This document shows positions 25,039 through 33,629 of a DNA stretch of 38,308 nt, piece by piece. A program made the translations under genes and the position numbers. The notes beneath the pieces were generated by a model, which saw nothing but the letters and a program-made list of their open reading frames with translations, ran no database searches and had not been told where the DNA came from. Position 1 is the first letter of the stretch, and each line of letters starts with the position of its first letter. The DNA comes from an uncultured Nitrosomonadales bacterium (GTDB lineage: Bacteria > Pseudomonadota > Gammaproteobacteria > Burkholderiales > Gallionellaceae): positions 1 to 38,308 of the forward strand of contig CAIRGS010000101.1 of the NCBI GenBank assembly GCA_903878125.1, in the 5' to 3' direction.

Positions 25039-26102
25039 TGTGGGAGTGCGATATCAGTGAGACACTGCAGCAGCAGGTGCGCAACGCCGTCGGTAACGGG
25101 ACACCGCTCAAAATTGAAGGCGGCAATAGCAAAATATTTTTAGGACAAGAGACGCACGGCGAAATTCTGGATGTCAGCGGCCATCGCGGCATCGTCGAAC
25201 ATGATCCGTGCGAGTTGGTTTTGACTGCACGTAGCGGCACGCCGCTCAAAGATATTGAAGTCGCGTTGGCAGAAGCCGGGCAGATGCTGGCATTCGAGCC
25301 GCCACATTTTGGTGATAATGCTACCTTGGGTGGCACCATTGCCTGCGGTTTGTCTGGGCCGCGTCGTCCTTTTTGCGGCTCTGCCCGCGATTTTGTATTG
25401 GGCTGCAAGCTGCTCAATGGCAAGGGCGAGATATTGCGCTTCGGCGGCCAGGTAATAAAAAACGTGGCGGGCTACGATGTCTCGCGCCTGATGGTCGGTG
25501 CATATGGCACGCTGGGTGTGTTGCTGGAAATCAGCTTGAAAGTGCTGCCGCGCCCGGCGGCGAGTCACACTCTGATACAGGAATGCACTCAAGCTGAAGC
25601 CATCAGCAAAATGAGCCGCTTGCTGTCCCAGCCCGTGCCGGTCGATGCGGCCTGTTATCATGCGGGGCACTGTTATGTGCGCCTGTCCGGCAGCGAGCAA
25701 GCAGTCAAGCATGCCCACGAGCATTTGGGCGGCGAAGTGATAGAGAAATCAGAACCTTTCTGGCACGCCTTACGCGAACATCATTTGCCATTTTTTGGTT
25801 CCGCGAATCCGTTGTATCGCGTAATGGTAAAGCCCGCCGTGCCACCTTTAGAAATTGCCGGCGAATGGCTGCTCGATTGGGGTGGTGCGCAGCGTTGGCT
25901 AGTAAGTGACGAACCGATTGTGTTGATACGCGAACGCGTCGCTACAGTAGGCGGCCATGTCACCCAGTTCCGGGGCTGCGAACACAATGGCGAAATATTT
26001 CAGCCGCTCGCCGCGCCATTGCTCGTCATTCATCAACGCCTGAAATCCAGTTTTGATCCACACGGAATTTTTAACCGGGGGCGCATGTACGCCAACTTGT
26101 AA
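25038..26102 (+). CDS. glcE: Glycolate oxidase subunit GlcE
   Basis: LAFEPPHFGDNATLGGTIACGLSGPRRPFCGSARDFVLGCKLLNGKGEILRFGGQVIKNVAGYDVSRLMVGAYGTLGVLLEISLKVLP; overlaps glcD. Confidence 0.95.
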   Translation: MWECDISETLQQQVRNAVGNGTPLKIEGGNSKIFLGQETHGEILDVSGHRGIVEHDPCELVLTARSGTPLKDIEVALAEAGQMLAFEPPHFGDNATLGGTIACGLSGPRRPFCGSARDFVLGCKLLNGKGEILRFGGQVIKNVAGYDVSRLMVGAYGTLGVLLEISLKVLPRPAASHTLIQECTQAEAISKMSRLLSQPVPVDAACYHAGHCYVRLSGSEQAVKHAHEHLGGEVIEKSEPFWHALREHHLPFFGSANPLYRVMVKPAVPPLEIAGEWLLDWGGAQRWLVSDEPIVLIRERVATVGGHVTQFRGCEHNGEIFQPLAAPLLVIHQRLKSSFDPHGIFNRGRMYANL

Positions 26103-26107
26103 GCCAT

Positions 26108-27340
26108 ATGCAAACTGCCATTGCTCCTGAACTCTTGGTTAACCCCGACATTGCCGAAGCCAATGCGATTCTGCGTTCTTGCGTGCACTGCGGATTTTGC
26201 AACGCCACTTGCCCCACCTATCAGTTGCTTGGCAACGAACTGGATGGCCCACGTGGGCGTATTTATCTGATCAAGGAAATGCTGGAAGGCAATCAATCCA
26301 GCGAGAAGACGCAATTGCATCTGGACCGTTGCCTGACCTGCCGCGCCTGTGAAACCACGTGTCCATCCGGTGTGCAGTATGGTCGTTTGATTGACATCGG
26401 GCGGCAGATCATTGAGGAGCGTGCGCCGCGTCCATTGTGGCAAAAAATTGTGCGGCGCAGTCTGCTGGCAGTGCTGCCGTATCCCAAGCGTTTTGCGCTG
26501 GTGCTTGGCATTGGCCGTGTGGTGCGCCCATTATTACCACTTTCTTTGCAACGTAAAATCCCGACTCAACGACGGGTGCAGTCAGCTCGTCCGCAAGCAA
26601 TTCATCCGCGCAGCATGCTGGTATTGGAAGGTTGTGTGCAGTCGCTGAGTGCGCCAAATATCAACACTGCTGCTGCATGCGTGCTGGATAAACTGGGCAT
26701 TTCTTTAATCAGTGCCTCCAGGGCCGGCTGCTGTGGAGCCCTCAATCAGCACTTGGCTGATATTAATGGGGCGCATGACATGATGCGCCGCAATATTGAT
26801 GCCTGGTGGCCGTATATTGAGCAAGGCGCAGAGGCTATTGTGATGAGTTCCAGCGGCTGCGGCCTGATGGTGAAAGAATACGGCACAACGCTGAAACATG
26901 ATCCAAATTATGCCGCGAAGGCGGCACGCATCAGCGAATTGACACGCGACTTGAGCGAAATTCTGAGCCGCGAAAATTTGAGTGCCTTGGCCGATGTTGG
27001 AAAAGGCGTCCGCGTTGCTTATCAATCGTCTTGTACCTTGCAGCATGGGCAAAAACTGCCTGGGGTAGTTGAAACTATCCTGCAAAACTGCGGTTACATG
27101 CTGACGCCAGTTGCGGACAGCCATCTGTGCTGTGGCGCTGCGGGCACTTATACGCTGATGCAACCTGCGCTGTCGCAGCAGCTGCTGGAAAATAAGTTGG
27201 ATGCACTGCAACGGGGCTCGGCCGAGGTCATCGCCACCGCCAACATTGGCTGCCAGCTGCATTTGGAAAGTGCAGCCCACTTGCCGGTTAAACACTGGAT
27301 CGAGCTGTTGCAACCATTTCCCCAACAAGGGCCGCCCTGA
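26108..27340 (+). CDS. glcF: Glycolate oxidase iron-sulfur subunit GlcF
   Basis: CVHCGFCNATCPTYQLLGNELDGPRGRIYLIKEML...CLTCRACETTCPSGVQYG; CCG motifs. Confidence 0.96.
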   Translation: MQTAIAPELLVNPDIAEANAILRSCVHCGFCNATCPTYQLLGNELDGPRGRIYLIKEMLEGNQSSEKTQLHLDRCLTCRACETTCPSGVQYGRLIDIGRQIIEERAPRPLWQKIVRRSLLAVLPYPKRFALVLGIGRVVRPLLPLSLQRKIPTQRRVQSARPQAIHPRSMLVLEGCVQSLSAPNINTAAACVLDKLGISLISASRAGCCGALNQHLADINGAHDMMRRNIDAWWPYIEQGAEAIVMSSSGCGLMVKEYGTTLKHDPNYAAKAARISELTRDLSEILSRENLSALADVGKGVRVAYQSSCTLQHGQKLPGVVETILQNCGYMLTPVADSHLCCGAAGTYTLMQPALSQQLLENKLDALQRGSAEVIATANIGCQLHLESAAHLPVKHWIELLQPFPQQGPP

Positions 27341-27341
27341 A

Positions 27342-27481
27342 GCGCCTCTAAAAATCCAAGTTTCGTCGCAATACGGCGTTACTCGAAAAAAATTATCGCT
27401 TACATATTAACTATATGCCGCGCTCAAATTTTTTTAGTCGTGCCTTGTCTTGCTTAGAAACTTGAATTTTTAGAGGCGCCC
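27342..27481. mobile_element. MITE-like element, copy 1 (~140 bp)
   Basis: TIRs gcgcctctaaaaatccaagtttc (27342-27364) / gaaacttgaatttttagaggcgc (27457-27479); interior shared with 37010-37188; 8-nt CGCCCTGA at both flanks. Confidence 0.8.
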
Positions 27482-27545
27482 TGAAAGCAGTGAAAAAAGT
27501 TAAAATGCCGTATTTAACGAATCGCAACCCGCAAGGAGAAAAAGC

Positions 27546-28727
27546 ATGGCAATAAAATCGTTCCATCCCCCGCAACGCATTTTGATGGGCCCAGGTCCTT
27601 CAGATGTCAGCTCACGTGTACTGGAGGCCTTGTCGCGCCCCACTATCGGCCATCTTGATCCAGTGTTCGTAACGATGATGGACGAGATGAAAGAGCTGTT
27701 GAAGTACGCTTTCCAGACTAAAAATGAATTGACTATGCCCGTTTCTGCCCCCGGCTCGGCCGGAATGGAAACCTGCTTCGTCAATCTGGTCGAACCCGGC
27801 GACAAGGTCATCGTATGTCAGAATGGAGTGTTCGGCGGACGCATGAAGGAAAACGTTGAGCGCGGCGGCGGCATTGCAGTGATGGTGCAGGACGATTGGG
27901 GACGCGCAGTTGACCCGCAAAAAGTGGAAGATGCACTCAAGGCTAATCCTGATGCCAAGATTGTTGCGTTTGTCCATGCAGAAACTTCCACAGGCGCCCT
28001 GTCTGATGCCAAAACCTTGGTGGCGCTTGCCCATAAATATGGTTGCTTGACCATTGTGGATGCAGTCACTTCACTAGCCGGTTCGCCACTCAAGGTCGAC
28101 GAATGGGAAATAGACGCTATTTATTCCGGCACGCAAAAATGCCTCTCCTGTACGCCTGGACTTTCCCCAGTCAGCTTTAGTACGCGCGCGTTGGAGAAAA
28201 TCAAGAACCGTAAAAACAAAGTGCAAAGCTGGTTCCTGGATTTGAATCTGGTCATGAGTTATTGGGGCGGATCAACCAAGCGCGCCTACCATCACACTGC
28301 TCCGATCAACGCGTTATATGGCTTGCACGAATCATTGGTGATGTTGCAGGAAGAAGGCCTGGAAAATTCATGGGCTCGCCACACGAAAAATCACCTTGCC
28401 TTGCGCGCTGGTCTGGAAGCAATGGGATTGAAGTTTGTGGTGCCAGAATCTGAGCGTCTGCCACAACTGAACGCACTTACTATTCCTGATGGCGTGGACG
28501 ATGCCGTCGTGCGCTCCACCCTGCTAAACGATTATCAACTGGAAATTGGTGCGGGCCTGGGCGTAATGGCAGGCAAGGTGTGGCGCATAGGCTTGATGGG
28601 TTACGCCAGTAATAAGAGCAACATTTTGGTGTGCCTCGGTGCGCTGGATGACGTATTAGGCAGGATGAAGGCACCGGTTCAGCATGGTGTGGCAGTAGCT
28701 GCAGCGCAAAAAGTTCTGGCGGGCTGA
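27546..28727 (+). CDS. Class V aminotransferase, serine/alanine--glyoxylate aminotransferase type
   Basis: RILMGPGPSDVSSRVLEALSRPTIGHLDPVFVTMMDEMKELLKYAFQTKN...TIVDAVTSLAGSPLKVDEWEIDAIYSGTQKCLSCTPGLSPVSFS. Confidence 0.95.
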   Translation: MAIKSFHPPQRILMGPGPSDVSSRVLEALSRPTIGHLDPVFVTMMDEMKELLKYAFQTKNELTMPVSAPGSAGMETCFVNLVEPGDKVIVCQNGVFGGRMKENVERGGGIAVMVQDDWGRAVDPQKVEDALKANPDAKIVAFVHAETSTGALSDAKTLVALAHKYGCLTIVDAVTSLAGSPLKVDEWEIDAIYSGTQKCLSCTPGLSPVSFSTRALEKIKNRKNKVQSWFLDLNLVMSYWGGSTKRAYHHTAPINALYGLHESLVMLQEEGLENSWARHTKNHLALRAGLEAMGLKFVVPESERLPQLNALTIPDGVDDAVVRSTLLNDYQLEIGAGLGVMAGKVWRIGLMGYASNKSNILVCLGALDDVLGRMKAPVQHGVAVAAAQKVLAG

Positions 28728-28919
28728 TTCGTTTATAAGGCTCTTAATGTTTGTTTTCAGGAATCCCTCTTTGTGCTGAAACAAAGGGGGCGTGGCGCGT
28801 TCTGGTGCATCTGGGCAAACGATGTAGCGGGTTCCGTTGCTGGTGAATTGGCTCACCATATTTTATTGCCTGCCGCCCTCCCCACTGACTTTTGACGACG
28901 TCTTTGTAATCAATGCCAA

Positions 28920-29273
28920 ATGAAAAAATCTGAAATTAAATTCACCATTACCCGCGACGATAAAAAGGTACCTGAAAAAATCGACTGGAGTGCATCTGAT
29001 ATTCAGGAACAAACTACCACCAATGCAATAATGATTGCTCTGTGGGACGCCCGGGAGAAGAATACGCTGCGTATTGATTTATGGACCAAAAACATGATGA
29101 AAGAGGAGATGAAAAAGTTTTATCATCAAAGTCTATTGTTCATGGCAGATAATTTTGAACGTGCTACCGGAGATGTGGAAGCCTCGCAAGCGATGCGAAA
29201 TTTTGCTCAGACGATGGGCGAAAAATTGAATCTGGTTATGGAAAATAAATTTGTTGCTCTAAAAAATAATTAA
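28920..29273 (+). CDS. GldC-like small protein, copy 1
   Basis: MKKSEIKFTITRDDKKVPEKIDWSASDIQEQTTTNAIMIALWDAREKNTLRIDLWTKNMMKEEMKKFYHQSLLFMADNFERATGD; GldC family pattern; paralog of next ORF. Confidence 0.75.
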   Translation: MKKSEIKFTITRDDKKVPEKIDWSASDIQEQTTTNAIMIALWDAREKNTLRIDLWTKNMMKEEMKKFYHQSLLFMADNFERATGDVEASQAMRNFAQTMGEKLNLVMENKFVALKNN

Positions 29274-29350
29274 ACCAATCCTGTCCTTGGCACTACGATA
29301 ATCCAGCGCTATTACCTTTAATAAACAATCCTTTAAGGAATTAATTAAAA

Positions 29351-29692
29351 ATGACGAAATCTGAAATTAAATTTACGGTCACTCTCGACGACAACATGGT
29401 GGCAGAAAAAATAGACTGGAGCGCTTCCGATGCGAAAGAGACCAACAAGAGCAAAGGAGTAATGATCTCAGTTTGGGATACCAAGGAAAACAATACGATG
29501 CGGATTGATTTCTGGACCAAAGATATGATGGTCGATGAAATGTGTCAGTTTTATCACCAGACTTTTTTATCAATGGCGGATACTTTCGAACGTGCTACCG
29601 GGGAAAAGGAAGTAGCGAAATCAATGCGAAATTTTGCCCAGCAGTTTGGCGAAAAAGTGAATCTGTTTTCCAAACAAAAATTTGATGCGTAA
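29351..29692 (+). CDS. GldC-like small protein, copy 2
   Basis: MTKSEIKFTVTLDDNMVAEKIDWSASDAKETNKSKGVMISVWDTKENNTMRIDFWTKDMMVDEMCQFYHQTFLSMADTFERATGE; paralogous to 28920..29273. Confidence 0.75.
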   Translation: MTKSEIKFTVTLDDNMVAEKIDWSASDAKETNKSKGVMISVWDTKENNTMRIDFWTKDMMVDEMCQFYHQTFLSMADTFERATGEKEVAKSMRNFAQQFGEKVNLFSKQKFDA

Positions 29693-29741
29693 CGTCAACA
29701 TACGAAAGCGCAGTGGTACGTTCTTTCACCATTAAGGCAAT

Positions 29742-29848
29742 GCTGAACAAACCCCTCCGTTCGGGCTGAGCCTGTCGAAGCCATTTGCAACTTATTGATT
29801 TTAAAATAGTACGTTTCGACAAGCTCAACGCGAACGGACTTATTCAGC
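29742..29848. repeat. ~107-bp imperfect inverted-repeat element
   Basis: gctgaacaaacccctccgttcgggctgagcctgtcgaag ... cgtttcgacaagctcaacgcgaacggacttattcagc; long complementary arms. Confidence 0.8.
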
Positions 29849-29887
29849 GTATCCATAAATTAAATTATTACAATCAAGAGGAAAATC

Positions 29888-30109
29888 ATGAAAACAGTTG
29901 GTGAATTAAGACAGGCTCTTGAAGGCGTGCCAGATGATCGTGTGCTAAAGGCGCAGGTAGTAGCCATAAACGGGAGCGCGTGGACACTGAATGTCGAATT
30001 TTGCGCGTTGGTACCGGCTGGCCCAAGTATGCCAGGAGGCTCCATGGCGGTGCTGAAACTAACTCATCCTGAATTGGAAACCATGCCGGAGTGGCCAGCA
30101 CCTACTTGA
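29888..30109 (+). CDS. Small hypothetical protein
   Basis: MKTVGELRQALEGVPDDRVLKAQVVAINGSAWTLNVEFCALVPAGPSMPGGSMAVLKLTHPELETMPEWPAPT; SD gaggaaa upstream. Confidence 0.6.
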   Translation: MKTVGELRQALEGVPDDRVLKAQVVAINGSAWTLNVEFCALVPAGPSMPGGSMAVLKLTHPELETMPEWPAPT

Positions 30110-30126
30110 TACGCACCTAAATTATT

Positions 30127-30945
30127 ATGGATATCACCCCGCTTTTCCTGGCCTTCATTCTCGGCATTATTGAAGGACTAACCGAATTCCTGCCCATTTC
30201 CAGTACGGGTCACCTGATTATTGCTGGCGACTTACTCAACTTTAATGATGAGAGGGGCAAGGTATTCATGATCGTCATCCAGTTGGGTGCGATTTTGGCA
30301 GTGGTATGGGAATTCCGAGCCAAGCTGTTGGCAGTGACGTGTGGCTTAGTGGCGCGCGAACCCGTTGCCGTGCGCTTTGCCAGTAACGTGTTGGTGGCAT
30401 TTCTGCCAGCAGTCGTGCTTGGGCTAATGTTCCACCACTGGATCAAGAACTATCTGTTTAATCCTTACACCGTGGCGATGGCGCTAATCGTGGGAGGATT
30501 GGTGATTCTGTGGGTGGAAAAACGAGCGTTTCACCCGCACATCAAAAGTATCGAAGATATGCGCTGGCAGGATGCAATCAAGGTGGGATTTGCCCAGTCG
30601 GTGGCCATGTTTCCTGGCGTTTCGCGCTCCGGCGCAACCATCATGGGCGGGATGATTTTTGGGCTTGATCGACGAGTTGCGACCGAGTTTTCTTTCTTTC
30701 TTGCTATTCCTACCATGTGCGGGGCAACCGCCCTCGACCTTTACAAGAGCTGGCATCTGCTATCAGCCACAGATCTGCCAGTATTCGCAGTAGGCTTTAT
30801 TGCCGCGTTCGTCAGCGCCTATCTGGCCGTAGCGGCCTTACTTAAATTTATTTCCAATCATACTTTTGTGGGGTTTGCCTGGTACCGCATAGTATTCGGT
30901 CTGCTAGTGCTGGCTACCGCCTACAGCGGTGTTGTGGAATGGTAA
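30127..30945 (+). CDS. uppP: Undecaprenyl-diphosphatase
   Basis: [26 protein letters not shown]...[37 protein letters not shown]. Confidence 0.97.
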   Translation: MDITPLFLAFILGIIEGLTEFLPISSTGHLIIAGDLLNFNDERGKVFMIVIQLGAILAVVWEFRAKLLAVTCGLVAREPVAVRFASNVLVAFLPAVVLGLMFHHWIKNYLFNPYTVAMALIVGGLVILWVEKRAFHPHIKSIEDMRWQDAIKVGFAQSVAMFPGVSRSGATIMGGMIFGLDRRVATEFSFFLAIPTMCGATALDLYKSWHLLSATDLPVFAVGFIAAFVSAYLAVAALLKFISNHTFVGFAWYRIVFGLLVLATAYSGVVEW

Positions 30946-30983
30946 GTTTTTCAAGCGATTAGCTGCCGATAGACTTATATAGT

Positions 30984-31436
30984 CTAGCTCTGTTCCCACG
31001 GTAATTCACGTGCGCGCCAGCCACCCAGTACATTGCGGTGCTTGTTGGCATCTTTGTCGCCTTCAAAGCCTTCCAGCACGTTGTAGGATTCGGCATAACC
31101 GATTTCGGACGCAGCTACAGCGGCATTATGAGAGCGGGCACCACTGCGGCAGATGAATAATACCAATGCCTCTTTGTCTACCTGTTGCTCAAGCTGTGCC
31201 ATGAAATTCTGGTTGGGTTTCATGCCGGGATAGGTAGCCCATTCAATTTCCACTGCATCGGGGATATGCCCCACCCAATCCAGCTCAGCGCGTGTGCGCA
31301 CATCAACCAGCTTGGCGCCGGGCGCAGCTTGCAGTATTTCGTAAGCCTCATTCGGTAGCAGGGCGCCCACATAGGGTAAATTCATTTCTTTGGCGCGTTT
31401 TTGCGCGGCGTTCAAAATTTCTGTGATTTTCCCCAT
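30984..31436 (-). CDS. Rhodanese-like domain protein
   Basis: AYEILQAAPGAKLVDVRTRAELDWVGHIPDAVEIEWATYPGM...ALVLFICRSGARSHNAAVAASEIGYAESYNVLEGFEGDKD. Confidence 0.92.
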   Translation of the reverse strand: MGKITEILNAAQKRAKEMNLPYVGALLPNEAYEILQAAPGAKLVDVRTRAELDWVGHIPDAVEIEWATYPGMKPNQNFMAQLEQQVDKEALVLFICRSGARSHNAAVAASEIGYAESYNVLEGFEGDKDANKHRNVLGGWRARELPWEQS

Positions 31437-31635
31437 GATTTTTCTCCACTATTGTTCGATACATAACCCGCAAGCATTGCTCGCGGAGGACGATTGCATA
31501 CTATCCCAATGCAGCAACAAATCCTATCTGCCCGTACCCTGCAAACACCCAGGACCAAGACTCTATAATGCAAGTTAAGCGAGATTTGGACGACGATATG
31601 CGTACCTCAACTTCGTGCATCACCATCAACGGTCA

Positions 31636-31652
31636 TGCACAGAAATAGTGCA
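31636..31652. promoter_or_regulatory. Predicted NtrC-binding site
   Basis: TGCAC-agaaata-GTGCA dyad matching TGCAC-N7-GTGCA, upstream of glnA. Confidence 0.7.
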
Positions 31653-31746
31653 CGGCCATGGCATACGTCCCGAAAAAAGCACACATTTAAATCCAATTAT
31701 TCTCATGAATATGGCAAAATGCTCGTTTCAGAGTTGGAATATGAAG

Positions 31747-31763
31747 TGGAACGCTTCGTGCTT
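31747..31763 (+). promoter_or_regulatory. Predicted sigma54 (-24/-12) promoter of glnA
   Basis: TGGAACG-cttc-GTGCTT: GG and GC with 10 nt between; ~110 bp downstream of the NtrC dyad. Confidence 0.7.
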
Positions 31764-31854
31764 GATTCCCAGTGCTTGATTCCCAAGTTTAAGTTTGTGT
31801 AATTTCCAGTTTATTTTTTTAGTTTAGTCGTTAACGTTTATGGAGAGAATTATT

Positions 31855-33276
31855 ATGTCGAAGTCAGTTGCTGATGTTCTTAAGTTACTTAAAGACAATG
31901 AAGTTAAATTCGTTGACCTGCGCTTCACTGATACCCGTGGCAAAGAACAGCACGTTTCGATTCCGGCACATGTGGTGTCAGATAGTGACGACTGGTTCGA
32001 ATCCGGCCACGCCTTTGACGGTTCATCCATCGCTGGCTGGAAAGGCATACAAGCATCCGATATGTTGCTGATGGCCGATCCTGCATCCGCATTTCTCGAT
32101 CCTTTTATGGACGAAACCACATTGGTGATGACTTGCGACGTGGTGGAGCCATCCGACGGCAAAGGTTATGACCGCGATCCACGCTCAATCGCCAAGCGTG
32201 CTGAAGCCTATTTGAAATCCACCGGATTAGGCGATGTCTGCTACTTTGGCCCTGAGCCTGAGTTTTTCATTTTTGATTCAGTAAACTGGCAAGTGGATAT
32301 GTCTGGCTGTTTCTGCAAGGTTAACTCTGAAGAAGCCGCCTGGTCTTCCGCAGAAAAATATGATGGTGGCAATACTGGCCATCGGCCCACGGTCAAGGGC
32401 GGTTATTTCCCTGTACCCCCTGTCGATTCGCTACAAGACATGCGCTCTGCAATGTGCTTGATATTGGAAGAAATCGGTGTTCCTGTCGAAGTGCATCACC
32501 ACGAAGTGGCGACCGCCGGACAATGTGAAATTGGCACCCGCTTTGATAGCCTGGTCAATCGTGCCGATCAAACCCAGAAACTTAAATATGTGGTGCACAA
32601 CGTCGCACATCAATATGGCAAGACTGCGACCTTCATGCCCAAGCCGATTGTCGGTGATAACGGCTCAGGTATGCATGTCCATCAATCCATCTGGAAGGAT
32701 GGCAAAAATCTGTTTGCAGGCAATGGATATGCCGGGCTGTCCGAATTAGCACTGTATTATATTGGCGGTATTATCAAGCATGCCCGTGCGCTTAACGCCA
32801 TCACCAACCCCGGCACTAACTCCTACAAGCGTTTGGTTCCCGGCTTCGAAGCCCCGGTAAAGTTGGCTTACTCGGCGCGAAACCGCTCAGCCTCGATCCG
32901 CATTCCCTTCGTGCAAAGTGATAAGGCACGCCGTATTGAAGTGCGTTTCCCGGATCCAACTGCCAATTCTTATCTGGCTTTCACCGCCATGATGATGGCT
33001 GGCTTGGATGGCATACAAAATAAAGTTCACCCAGGCGATCCTGCGGACAAAAATTTGTATGACTTGCCACCAGAAGAGGATGCAAAAATCCCAACAGTGT
33101 GTTCCAGCCTCGAACAAGCTCTGGAAGCGCTGAACAAGGATCGCGAGTTCCTGACCCGCGGCGGTGTATTCTCTAATGACTTCATTGATGCTTACATTGA
33201 GTTGAAAATGGAAGAAGTGACCCGTTATCGCATGACAACGCATCCAGTTGAATTCGACATGTACTACAGTCTGTAA
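31855..33276 (+). CDS. glnA: Glutamine synthetase type I
   Basis: [37 protein letters not shown]...[18 protein letters not shown]...[10 protein letters not shown]...; SD ggagag. Confidence 0.98.
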   Translation: MSKSVADVLKLLKDNEVKFVDLRFTDTRGKEQHVSIPAHVVSDSDDWFESGHAFDGSSIAGWKGIQASDMLLMADPASAFLDPFMDETTLVMTCDVVEPSDGKGYDRDPRSIAKRAEAYLKSTGLGDVCYFGPEPEFFIFDSVNWQVDMSGCFCKVNSEEAAWSSAEKYDGGNTGHRPTVKGGYFPVPPVDSLQDMRSAMCLILEEIGVPVEVHHHEVATAGQCEIGTRFDSLVNRADQTQKLKYVVHNVAHQYGKTATFMPKPIVGDNGSGMHVHQSIWKDGKNLFAGNGYAGLSELALYYIGGIIKHARALNAITNPGTNSYKRLVPGFEAPVKLAYSARNRSASIRIPFVQSDKARRIEVRFPDPTANSYLAFTAMMMAGLDGIQNKVHPGDPADKNLYDLPPEEDAKIPTVCSSLEQALEALNKDREFLTRGGVFSNDFIDAYIELKMEEVTRYRMTTHPVEFDMYYSL

Positions 33277-33459
33277 CGTTTAATATTTGCAACGGGCTTC
33301 CCGGGGAAGTCCGTTCGCCCGACTCATGGTTAATGGCTCATATTGGCATTAACCGGCTGTTGATCGGTCCACTTTACGCCACCGTTTAAGTAACCATTTT
33401 ATTCGCTGGAGCAGAGCGTGAATATTGCGTAAGTAAACAAAAGCCGTTATATTCCAGCC

Positions 33460-33540
33460 ATGCACTTCTCTCGCCACATCTCGCAATCGCACTCTACATC
33501 CAGCCTTCTGGCTGCGTTGCTGCTGCGCACCGCGCGCTAA
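33460..33540 (+). promoter_or_regulatory. Candidate Leu-rich leader peptide (leuA attenuator)
   Basis: 26-codon ORF MHFSRHISQSHSTSSLLAALLLRTAR*, 5 Leu in 7 codons (ctt ctg gct gcg ttg ctg ctg), 89 nt upstream of the leuA ATG, followed by alternative hairpins. Confidence 0.6.
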
Positions 33541-33629
33541 AATACATCCCCTGGTTTTGAAGCAAGCGGCATCCAGCCGAATTTTATTCGCCTGGATCGT
33601 GCGAATAAATAATTGCAATGGAGTCCAGC

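Noticed and set aside
28656-28859. Minus-strand 67-aa ORF MVSQFTSNGTRYIVCPDAPERATPPLFQHKEGF...
   Set aside because: Overlaps the aminotransferase 3' end; the stretch looks slightly protein-like but I cannot assign a family. A GC stem at 28768-28790 lacks a T-tract and was not called a terminator.
29888-30109. Operon or functional link between the GldC-like pair and the small ORF at 29888
   Set aside because: They are separated by an inverted-repeat element, and the small ORF has its own SD; no sequence evidence for a shared function.
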